From positions 51,427-64,970 of the forward strand of contig DDHB01000066.1 of NCBI GenBank assembly GCA_002337925.1: a DNA stretch of 13,544 bases. Reading direction: 5' to 3'. The first letter of the stretch is position 1. Each line of letters begins with the position of its first letter. The translations under genes and the position numbers were made by a program. This document shows, piece after piece, positions 1 to 5,301 of the stretch. This DNA is from Sporomusaceae bacterium UBA1887. Its GTDB lineage: Bacteria > Bacillota > Negativicutes > Sporomusales > DSM-15969. Below the pieces are notes generated by a model. It saw nothing but the letters and a program-made list of their open reading frames with translations, was not told the origin of the DNA and ran no database searches.

Positions 1-535
1 GATGAGCGGCACTCCATTGTTCCCGTGGTATGGCTTTCATTAATCCCTGCTCAACAGCTAACGGTGTTTCTCCTTTTGCCAGACCTAAGCGGTTAGAGAC
101 ACGGAAGACATGCGTATCAACAGCAATGGCAGGGATATTAAATAGTTGACTGAGAACAACATTGGCCGTCTTTCTACCAACACCGGGCAACTCAGTAAGC
201 GCCTCGAATTCAGCAGGTACTTCTCCCCCGTATTTGCGGCATAAAATATCACAAGTAGCGATAATATTACGGGCCTTACCACGAAAAAGGCCGCAATCAC
301 GAATTTGCTCTTCTAATCCCGCCTGTCCGAGTTCCAGTATTTTATCGGGACTGTTATAGTGGGCAAACAGGCGGGCTGTAATGATGTTTACGCGCTCATC
401 CGTACATTGAGCAGACAAAATGACAGCAATTAACAGTTCAAAAGGAGATCTATAGTGCAGGGCTGTTTCCATCCCTCGATAACGTTCTTCCAATAGTAGC
501 AGCATTTGTTGTTTTACAGCTTTGGTAATTCGCAC
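1..535 (-). CDS. nth: Endonuclease III (partial, C-terminus cut by window edge)
   Basis: Base-excision repair DNA glycosylase/AP lyase that removes oxidised pyrimidines. The 178 visible codons carry the family landmarks: ILSAQCTDERVN near residue 40, the helix-hairpin-helix ELPGVGRKTANVVLS with the catalytic Lys at about 122, and AVDTHVFRVSNRL with the catalytic Asp at about 140. The C-terminal [4Fe-4S] motif (C-x6-C-x2-C-x5-C in the family) would lie beyond base 1, so its presence cannot be judged. The start is GTG at 533-535, chosen because AGGAGGT (544-550) sits 8 nt upstream and the protein then aligns from its normal N-terminus. The gene begins 25 bp after the stop of the molybdopterin-binding gene with no terminator between, so co-transcription from the riboswitch-controlled promoter is likely. 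Identification is secure from motifs; the operon link is inferred. Confidence 0.95.
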   Translation of the reverse strand, partial: MRITKAVKQQMLLLLEERYRGMETALHYRSPFELLIAVILSAQCTDERVNIITARLFAHYNSPDKILELGQAGLEEQIRDCGLFRGKARNIIATCDILCRKYGGEVPAEFEALTELPGVGRKTANVVLSQLFNIPAIAVDTHVFRVSNRLGLAKGETPLAVEQGLMKAIPREQWSAAH

Positions 536-560
536 AGCGCCCGACCTCCTTTATTAATCT

Positions 561-1586
561 TTATTTACCAAAAGGACAATGAGGAAATGTACAAGTCGGG
601 CAAACCTTACACAAACCACCATACCCCATATTTGCAATATCACTTTTTGTGATGCGTTCTCCCGCTAATATCCGCGGAAAAAGAAGATCTAAGACAGTGG
701 TCTTGGCATACATGCCGCAAGCTGGCATTCCCATAACCGCCACTTCATCCAAATAGGCAAGCATAAACATAGCTCCTGGCAAAACAGGCGTTCCATAACT
801 AATCACTTGCGCACCAGTAGCACGTATAGCGTCAGGAGTTACGTCATCAGGATCAACTGACATACCGCCGGATGCAATAATAATTTCGGCACCTTGTTCT
901 TTATAAGCTAAAATGGCAGCAGTAATTTTTTCTTTGTCATCAGGCAAGTACATCATTCCTACTAGTTCGCCGCCAAAATGAGCTGCCTTTTTTTCAAAGA
1001 CAGGTGCAAACTTGTCCTGAATACGGCCATAATAAACTTCATTGCCAGTGATAATCACGCCAATTTTGAGCTTATTGAGCGGCTTTACCGACACAATCGG
1101 ACCATATTGAGCGCAAATTTTTTCCACTTCTGCCACCATACTTTCATCGACAACAAGTGGCACTACTTTTATGCCTGCTACTAAAGTATCAGACTCTACA
1201 ATTTGATTACCGTGCAACGTCGATAAAACAGCATGCTCTACCATATTAACAGCAAATGCAGCCTCTCTGTTTATTTTTAGCAAACCTGCCTGACTGGCCT
1301 TTACATTGATCTTGCCCTCGGCAGGCTCGGTACAGGTTACATTCTCACCGGCAATTCCCTTGGCCATACGGGAAATCGCATCATTCTCATGAACTTGTCC
1401 CTCTGTAAGCTCAATTAAGTAAATATGCTCTTTGCCAATATTTTTCAAATGACAAATATCCTCTTGTCGTATAATGTGCCCTTTTTTAAAAGCCGGCCCC
1501 CGATATTCACCAGGCACAATTTTAGACATGTCATGGCCCAATACCATTCCAACAGCATCTTCTACTCGCACTTGTCTAATTGCCAC
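561..1586 (-). CDS. Stand-alone molybdopterin-binding protein (MoCF domain) with C-terminal Cys cluster
   Basis: A 341-residue protein with a MoCF-biosynthesis/molybdopterin-binding fold at about residues 173-305. This is seen in LKIGVIITGNEVYYGRI and the signature SGGMSVDPDDVTPDAI, followed by PVLPGAMFMLAYL and GMPACGMYAKTTVLDLLFPRI. The N-terminal half (RVEDAVGMVLGHDMSKIVPGE, then GPAFKKGHIIRQEDI) resembles the N-terminus of a common Firmicute family annotated only as molybdopterin-binding protein. It is shorter than full MoeA and lacks the usual MoeA domain set. The last 16 residues hold C326, C329, C332 and C337 (C-x2-C-x2-C-x4-C), a likely metal or Fe-S site. The start is GTG at 1584-1586 with AGAAAGG about 10 nt upstream. 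A Moco/Tuco riboswitch with a terminator precedes the gene. The role is probably in handling, sensing or inserting the cofactor. The exact reaction is unknown, and I do not call it moeA. Confidence 0.85.
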   Translation of the reverse strand: MAIRQVRVEDAVGMVLGHDMSKIVPGEYRGPAFKKGHIIRQEDICHLKNIGKEHIYLIELTEGQVHENDAISRMAKGIAGENVTCTEPAEGKINVKASQAGLLKINREAAFAVNMVEHAVLSTLHGNQIVESDTLVAGIKVVPLVVDESMVAEVEKICAQYGPIVSVKPLNKLKIGVIITGNEVYYGRIQDKFAPVFEKKAAHFGGELVGMMYLPDDKEKITAAILAYKEQGAEIIIASGGMSVDPDDVTPDAIRATGAQVISYGTPVLPGAMFMLAYLDEVAVMGMPACGMYAKTTVLDLLFPRILAGERITKSDIANMGYGGLCKVCPTCTFPHCPFGK

Positions 1587-1619
1587 ATTATCGCTGCCTT
1601 TCTTCTACTATTATAAAAC

Positions 1620-1650
1620 AAAAAAACTGTTTTCCGCGTGAGAAAACAGT
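1620..1650 (-). terminator. Intrinsic terminator in the riboswitch expression platform
   Basis: Read on the minus strand, ACTGTTTTC (1650-1642) pairs perfectly with GAAAACAGT (1634-1626) around a 7-nt loop and is followed directly by a T7 run (1626-1620). It lies about 35 nt before the GTG start of the molybdopterin-binding gene, so it can stop transcription before that gene. The GTTTTC part of its 5' arm (1647-1642) can also pair with GAAAAC at 1677-1672, next to or within the P1 region of the aptamer. That gives a mutually exclusive antiterminator, in which the small GGCA/TGCC hairpin (1665-1653) would be enclosed. The switching mechanism is inferred. Confidence 0.85.
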
Positions 1651-1671
1651 CAGGCATCTGGTGCCTTCTTT

Positions 1672-1774
1672 GTTTTCCTTTCCTAACACGCCCAGGCATG
1701 GTCGTTTCCTTCCATACCCGAATCGGCCATTTGTTCATAAACGTGTGTTCTTAGACACAAATGGCTCGGAAAAC
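1672..1774 (-). promoter_or_regulatory. Moco/Tuco (molybdenum or tungsten cofactor) riboswitch aptamer
   Basis: On the minus strand the leader contains, in order, TCCGAGCC, GGCCGATTCGGG, GGAAGGAAACGACC and GCCTGGGCG, which I recognise as the conserved blocks of the Moco RNA motif. The folding supports this. P2 is a perfect 9-bp stem, GCCATTTGT (1765-1757) with ACAAATGGC (1734-1726). A second stem, GGTATGG (1718-1712) with CCATGCC (1701-1695), presents the conserved 10-nt loop AAGGAAACGA. The closing stem can be formed by GTTTTCC (1774-1768) with GGAAAAC (1678-1672), or by the neighbouring GGAAAG (1683-1678). It sits upstream of a molybdopterin-binding gene, the expected context. Only a very short P3-like element is visible (CCGA and TCGG), so a tungsten-cofactor (Tuco) variant is possible. 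Binding would be expected to favour the downstream terminator, giving an OFF switch (inference). Confidence 0.85.
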
Positions 1775-1805
1775 TTAATAATCAGATTATCGGATAATCC
1801 CTTTC

Positions 1806-1834
1806 ATTGTAAATCACCCTGCAAAAAAAGTAAA
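1806..1834 (-). promoter_or_regulatory. Sigma-A type promoter for riboswitch/molybdopterin-binding gene
   Basis: On the minus strand, TTTACT (1834-1829), a 17-bp spacer and TACAAT (1811-1806) make a good vegetative promoter. Transcription would start near 1799, about 25 nt before the aptamer closing stem. The -35 box begins 1 nt beyond the T-run of the preceding gene's terminator. Confidence 0.65.
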
Positions 1835-1835
1835 G

Positions 1836-1874
1836 AAAAAGCCCCTGCACACCATGATGCGCAGGGACCTTTTT
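1836..1874 (-). terminator. Rho-independent terminator of the thioredoxin reductase gene
   Basis: Just after the TAA stop (1875-1873), minus-strand CCCTGCGCA (1866-1858) pairs with TGTGCAGGG (1851-1843) over 9 bp with one G-T, around loop TCATGG. It is preceded by a run of A and followed by TTTTT (1840-1836). It ends the upstream transcript immediately before the riboswitch promoter. Confidence 0.9.
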
Positions 1875-2781
1875 AACGTTTATGAAGCAGGTAATCGTAA
1901 GCAATCAGAGCAGCTTTTGCACCGTCTCCCGCTGCAATTACAATTTGCTTATCGGGACCATTGCTAATATCGCCAGCTGCAAAAAGGCCGGGAATATTAG
2001 TTTGGGTCCTACAATCTGTCACAACTTCGTTGTTCTGATTAAGCTCTACTACGTTTTGCGCAAATTCTGAGTTTGGTATTAAACCAATTTCAACAAATAC
2101 GCCTTCTACTTCCAGTTCTTGCTCTTCATTGGAGTCACAATTTTGCACAACGATTTTCCCGACGACCTGACTGCCCTCAATTTTTTTGGTTATATACCCT
2201 GTTAATTCAACAATATTGGTTGCTTCCTTCATCTTATCAATAATAATAGGATCAGCAATATATTCTCTCCGGGAGATAAGATATACTTTTTCCCCCACTG
2301 AGCTGACTTCAATAGCCGCCTGTACAGCTGAATTTCCGCCACCAACAACAGCCACTTTTTTATTAGCGAACAAAGGTCCGTCACAGGTAGCGCAGTAACT
2401 GACGCCCCGACCGGTAAATTCCAGCTCACCCGGTACGTTCAAACGCCTTGGGCGCTTGCCGGATGCCAGAATGACTGTCTTCGCCTGATGCTCTTCTTCT
2501 GCTGTAGAGACAGTAAATGTTCCGTCAGCATTAACCGTAAGTCCAGTAGCTTCCTGATACTCAATTTTTACAGAAAAGCGCCGTACCTGCTCTTCAAACT
2601 TTCCCATCAGCTCCGGTCCGGTAATAAATTGATAGCCCATGTAATTTTCAATTTCCATTGTCCACATTGGCTGACCGCCAAAATCAGTAGTGATGAGCAA
2701 AGTGTCCATTTTCTTCCTTGCGGCGTATACGGCTGCTGTCATACCTGCCGGACCACCGCCAATTATAATTAAGTCGTACAT
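1873..2781 (-). CDS. trxB: Thioredoxin reductase family flavoprotein (TrxB/AhpF-like)
   Basis: A 302-residue, two-dinucleotide-binding-domain flavoprotein of normal TrxB length that uses NAD(P)H to reduce a thioredoxin-like partner in the cytoplasm. Visible motifs are the FAD-binding GGGPAG (residues 8-13), the redox-active disulfide C130-A-T-C133 followed by DGPLF, the NAD(P)H-binding VVGGGNSAVQAA (about 145-156), and the C-terminal FAD motif GLFAAGDI. Several segments look more like the reductase domain of AhpF than classical TrxB: GGGNSAVQ instead of GGGDSA, VEIGLIPN instead of the IGxxPN form, and KQIVIAAGDGAKAAL. The NADPH-specific HRR is represented by SRR at about 170-172, so coenzyme preference is uncertain. 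No N-terminal AhpF domain is present. ATG is preceded by GAGGTG at about 8 nt. The gene is monocistronic with its own terminator, and no thioredoxin gene lies next to it. Confidence 0.9.
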   Translation of the reverse strand: MYDLIIIGGGPAGMTAAVYAARKKMDTLLITTDFGGQPMWTMEIENYMGYQFITGPELMGKFEEQVRRFSVKIEYQEATGLTVNADGTFTVSTAEEEHQAKTVILASGKRPRRLNVPGELEFTGRGVSYCATCDGPLFANKKVAVVGGGNSAVQAAIEVSSVGEKVYLISRREYIADPIIIDKMKEATNIVELTGYITKKIEGSQVVGKIVVQNCDSNEEQELEVEGVFVEIGLIPNSEFAQNVVELNQNNEVVTDCRTQTNIPGLFAAGDISNGPDKQIVIAAGDGAKAALIAYDYLLHKR

Positions 2782-2812
2782 CGCTATTCACCTCACAAAA
2801 TTAAGTAAAATT

Positions 2813-2847
2813 ATTATTATTTCAGCAGGACTGCTGTGAATAATAAT
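2813..2847. repeat. Imperfect inverted repeat upstream of trxB
   Basis: ATTATTATT-T-CAGCAG (2813-2828), then GA, then CTGCTG-TG-AATAATAAT (2831-2847), form a near-perfect dyad 30 bp upstream of the trxB ATG on the opposite strand. It could be a 5'-UTR hairpin or an operator for trxB. No T-run makes it a convincing terminator for the trxB direction. Function is unknown. Confidence 0.5.
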
Positions 2848-2881
2848 TGAAAAATAAAACAAATAAAGGTGACGTATTCTC

Positions 2882-3004
2882 ATGAAGACCGCTATTACTA
2901 GTATCGTTTTGTTCAGTTTGAATATACAGCTGCTTGATTATGATGATATTTCCAAAACCTCTTCTAGTCTAGCATCTCTTGCATGTTTGTCAATAATCTG
3001 CTAG
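2882..3004 (+). CDS. Possible 40-residue small ORF, unrecognised
   Basis: An ATG at 2882 opens a 40-codon frame ending in TAG at 3002-3004, preceded by AAAGGTGA with about 9 nt spacing. The product starts MKTAITSIVLFSLNIQLL and has a short hydrophobic N-terminal stretch followed by a Ser-rich part. It matches no family I recognise. Its last codons overlap the likely promoter of the next gene (2979-3007), which argues against it. It is listed because the ribosome binding site is good and the 259-bp gap is otherwise empty; chance is a serious alternative. Confidence 0.2.
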   Translation: MKTAITSIVLFSLNIQLLDYDDISKTSSSLASLACLSIIC

Positions 3005-3007
3005 TAT
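2979..3007 (+). promoter_or_regulatory. Probable promoter of the UPF0291 gene
   Basis: TTGCAT (2979-2984), a 17-bp spacer and TAGTAT (3002-3007) lie about 35 bp before the ATG at 3041. The match to sigma-A consensus is moderate. Confidence 0.45.
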
Positions 3008-3040
3008 ACTTACAGTCATTTACAGGAGTGTGATACTATA

Positions 3041-3244
3041 ATGATACCACAAACAGTTGCCCGCATTAATGAATTAGCGCGCAAACAGCGCGAAACAGGC
3101 TTATCAGACGAAGAAAAGGCCGAACAAAACCAGTTGCGACGTATTTATATTGATAATATAAAAAGCCAGGTCCGGCAGCAGTTAGAACAGGCTCAGCCGG
3201 AGCACAAACACAATTGCGGCTGCGGCTGCCATCACAAGCATTAA
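3041..3244 (+). CDS. UPF0291 (DUF896, YnzC-like) protein with His/Cys-rich tail
   Basis: A 67-residue cytoplasmic protein. Its N-terminal helical-hairpin region (ARINELARKQRETGLSDEEK, then QLRRIYIDNIKSQVRQ) matches the UPF0291/DUF896 family of Bacillus YnzC. The molecular role of this family is not well established. The C-terminus differs from YnzC: residues 55-67 read HKHNCGCGCHHKH, with five His and three Cys, a likely transition-metal-binding tail. AGGAG (3024-3028) lies 12 nt before the ATG, a little far but workable. A 45-bp gap without a terminator separates it from the MFS gene, so the two may be co-transcribed. Confidence 0.85.
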   Translation: MIPQTVARINELARKQRETGLSDEEKAEQNQLRRIYIDNIKSQVRQQLEQAQPEHKHNCGCGCHHKH

Positions 3245-3289
3245 TATATCCTATGTATTGTGCCCTGTCTAAGCGAGAGGAGTCCTACC

Positions 3290-4498
3290 ATGAGTAAAGC
3301 CGGCACATCTAGTTGGCTGCTAATTGCCTTATTAAGTATCGGACATTTTTTCAGTGATTTTTATAATACGTTTTTGCCTGCTCTTTTACCAGCTGCATCA
3401 GCAAATCTGGGGCTTTCTTTAACCGCTACAGGTTCGCTCATTATGGTCTACTCCCTTACCTCCAGTATTTTGCAGCCTCTATTAGGCTACTACATGGATA
3501 AGCATGGCTGGACCTGGTTAATTCTTTGCACCATTCCTGCCAGTGCTTTATTCATTTGTCTTGCAGGAATGGTAACAAACTATTGGCAGTTGTTTACCTG
3601 CATCACGCTTGCCGGTCTTGCTTCTTCACTTTTTCATCCTTTAGGGTCTGCAATGTTGAATAAAGCTACCACTGGCTGCAATAAAGGGATATCAATGGCT
3701 CTGTTTATCGGTGGCGGTAACCTTGGTGTAGCAATCGCACCGGCTTTTGTCTTATATTATCTATACCGCTTTGGTACCGATCAGCTGCTTTGGCTGTCAA
3801 TTCCCGGTATAGCATTAGGCTTTGCCTGCTATTTGGGAAAAGTCCATCAAATCCCCATCAGCCGAACTTCAACCGAGCAAGCACAGCTTTCCGGTCATGC
3901 AATTCCCTGGTATCGTTCAGGTAATTTATTAAAGCTCAATATTGTTATGGGCCTGCGCTCCTGGCCGCAGGCTGCTCTACCTAACTTTCTTGTATTATGG
4001 CTGGCTCAGCAAGGCCACGCAACGTCACTTGCCGGCGGTATGCTTACCGTCTTTTTGCTGGGAGGAGCGCTGGGCAGCATTGGCGGCGGTTATGTAGGCG
4101 ACCGCTTTGGTCGAAAGAGCTGTATCATACTCTCTCTTATGCTATGCATCCCCGCACTTTATTTTTTCCTGACTGCTCACGAGATCACACCAACAACGTA
4201 TATCCTGCTTGGACTAAGCGGTGCAGCGCTGCAGGGGACTCTGCCGTCCTCTATTATTTGGGCACAAGAGATGTTACCGGCTAACGCCGCTATGGCTTCA
4301 GGTATGATGCTAGGCTTATCTTTTGGTCTAGGTGGCCTGGGCGCTGCCGTAACTGGTGCCCTTGCTGATTATATTGGCTTACAGGCAGCTTTGCTGTGGT
4401 CGCTGCCGGCGCTTGCACTGGCAGCATTCATTACTTATTTGATTCCAGATACGAAAGGCTGTTATCCAGCACCCCCATCAATTCAAACAAATAAATAA
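3290..4498 (+). CDS. MFS transporter, fosmidomycin-resistance (Fsr)-like exporter
   Basis: A polytopic inner-membrane protein of 402 residues with about 12 hydrophobic segments, typical of the major facilitator superfamily. The N-terminal half resembles E. coli Fsr: GHFFSDFYNTFLPALLPA in TM1, LTSSILQPLLGYYMDKHG across TM2 and the first cytoplasmic loop, SSLFHPLGSAM in TM4, and the GGGNLGVAIAP stretch in TM5. In the second half GGGYVGDRFGRKS is the repeated loop motif. Fsr-type proteins act as proton-driven drug or metabolite exporters; the natural substrate here cannot be read from sequence. ATG at 3290 was chosen because GAGAGGAG precedes it by 7 nt. An in-frame GTG at 3260 would add ten residues but has no ribosome binding site. 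The gene ends in a bidirectional terminator. Confidence 0.88.
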   Translation: MSKAGTSSWLLIALLSIGHFFSDFYNTFLPALLPAASANLGLSLTATGSLIMVYSLTSSILQPLLGYYMDKHGWTWLILCTIPASALFICLAGMVTNYWQLFTCITLAGLASSLFHPLGSAMLNKATTGCNKGISMALFIGGGNLGVAIAPAFVLYYLYRFGTDQLLWLSIPGIALGFACYLGKVHQIPISRTSTEQAQLSGHAIPWYRSGNLLKLNIVMGLRSWPQAALPNFLVLWLAQQGHATSLAGGMLTVFLLGGALGSIGGGYVGDRFGRKSCIILSLMLCIPALYFFLTAHEITPTTYILLGLSGAALQGTLPSSIIWAQEMLPANAAMASGMMLGLSFGLGGLGAAVTGALADYIGLQAALLWSLPALALAAFITYLIPDTKGCYPAPPSIQTNK

Positions 4499-4537
4499 AA
4501 AATGCCGCAAGCTTATAAGGCTTGTGGCATTTTTTAT
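4497..4537. terminator. Bidirectional intrinsic terminator between convergent genes
   Basis: ATGCCGCAAGC (4502-4512) pairs with GCTTGTGGCAT (4520-4530) across loop TTATAAG. The stem is flanked by six A (4497-4502) on one side and a T-run (4530-4535) on the other. It serves the plus-strand MFS gene and the minus-strand DUF1540 gene, whose stop codon is at 4538-4540. Confidence 0.92.
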
Positions 4538-4924
4538 TTATTTAGAAACAAAGGTCTGACAGTCAGTATCATCCGTTTTTGCAGCATTAGTTCCAATCAC
4601 TTCAATCGACTGGGCACTGCAGTTGTTACCTGAATCCCAGTGTTTACAGCCACTTACAAAGCATTCTACATTCGGAGTAATTTGCTTGCCATCCATAAAC
4701 GCGCCAGTTACCGCACCGGCAACATTTGCATTATGGAATGCTCCAACCATATCCCCCATCGTTTTACGATGATGGAAGGCCTTACACTGCGTATCACTTG
4801 AGGCCTTGGCTGATCCGCTTTCTTCGTTATTATATACACTAATTTTGGCGGCCATACACTGATCACCAGGCATGTAATGGGTACATTGGTCTACAGTACA
4901 CTTAACCATAGGATTAGTAGCCAA
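4538..4924 (-). CDS. Protein with two DUF1540 domains
   Basis: A 128-residue Cys-rich protein of two tandem DUF1540-like repeats. Repeat 1 has C9, C14, C23 and C47; repeat 2 has C88, C93, C102 and C122. Both follow C-x4-C-x8-C-x19/23-C. The surrounding residues also agree: VKCTVDQCTHYMPGDQC against VECFVSGCKHWDSGNNC, each ending in CxxF. A central Gly/Ala-rich linker (about 58-78) joins them. The four-Cys pattern suggests a metal site per domain; the function of the family is not known. The start is TTG at 4922-4924, because GAGGTG (4931-4936) sits 6 nt upstream and the domain then begins right after the start. A longer reading from 5002 would add 26 residues that do not match the domain. The gene lies 56 bp downstream of the zinc-ribbon gene on the same strand, a probable pair. 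Confidence 0.85.
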   Translation of the reverse strand: MATNPMVKCTVDQCTHYMPGDQCMAAKISVYNNEESGSAKASSDTQCKAFHHRKTMGDMVGAFHNANVAGAVTGAFMDGKQITPNVECFVSGCKHWDSGNNCSAQSIEVIGTNAAKTDDTDCQTFVSK

Positions 4925-4980
4925 AAAAATCACCTCTCTGTTTTTTTTAGTTTGTGCAACTCTTAGAGAAGTATGCTTTT

Positions 4981-5217
4981 TTAAACAAGAATTAATTCCC
5001 ATGCAACTCTTGTATCATAATGGCATGCCGGGCAATACAGCAAATGTACACATTGTCCCTCAGAACTTGTTTGTTGCAGGGCGGGCCAGTCCATATACGG
5101 ACTATAGGGTCCATAATAATCTTCCAGAATGCCTCCATCTTCCATGCGCCCAGTGCAACTGGGGCAGGAAATAAGAATGCTCTGCAAGCCGTTGCAAATC
5201 GGGCATACCACTTCCAC
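4981..5217 (-). CDS. Small Cys-rich (putative zinc-ribbon) protein
   Basis: A 78-residue protein with three CxxC knuckles: C5-PI-C8, C18-PS-C21 (followed by TGRMEDGG) and C62-PA-C65, plus C56. The middle carries a Tyr/Pro-rich stretch (EDYYGPYSPYMDWPAL). No named family is certain. The CPICNG and CPSCTGRM pieces resemble zinc ribbons of the DnaJ-type CxxCxG class and small uncharacterised Firmicute proteins. The start is GTG at 5215-5217, supported by AAAGGAGG about 8 nt upstream, one of the best ribosome binding sites in the window, which is the main reason to accept this short gene. It is divergent from the diguanylate cyclase and followed by the DUF1540 gene. Confidence 0.75.
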   Translation of the reverse strand: MEVVCPICNGLQSILISCPSCTGRMEDGGILEDYYGPYSPYMDWPALQQTSSEGQCVHLLYCPACHYDTRVAWELILV

Positions 5218-5301
5218 ACCGGATCCCTCCTTTTATAATACGAACGGCTGCCAGCCTCATTGCATATAATATGACATAGAAACTTTACAAGGATGGTGGC
5301 C
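5218..5301. promoter_or_regulatory. Divergent intergenic region with a short palindrome and TATAAT box
   Basis: Between the zinc-ribbon gene and the diguanylate cyclase lies the 11-bp palindrome GGCTG-C-CAGCC (5246-5256). A perfect -10-like TATAAT (5265-5270) points at the cyclase, but no good -35 is found 16-18 bp before it. TATTAT on the minus strand next to the zinc-ribbon ribosome binding site could be its -10. Promoter assignment is tentative in both directions. Confidence 0.35.

Noticed and set aside
1580..1876. 98-residue plus-strand frame across the riboswitch leader
   Set aside because: The region is explained by promoter, aptamer and terminators on the minus strand. The frame has no ribosome binding site or domain.
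3260..3289. Ten-residue N-terminal extension of the MFS transporter from GTG 3260
   Set aside because: No ribosome binding site precedes it, while ATG 3290 has GAGAGGAG at 7 nt and gives the normal family N-terminus.
4925..5002. 26-residue N-terminal extension of the DUF1540 protein
   Set aside because: It does not match the domain and overlaps the end of the upstream gene. TTG 4924 has a well-spaced GAGGTG.
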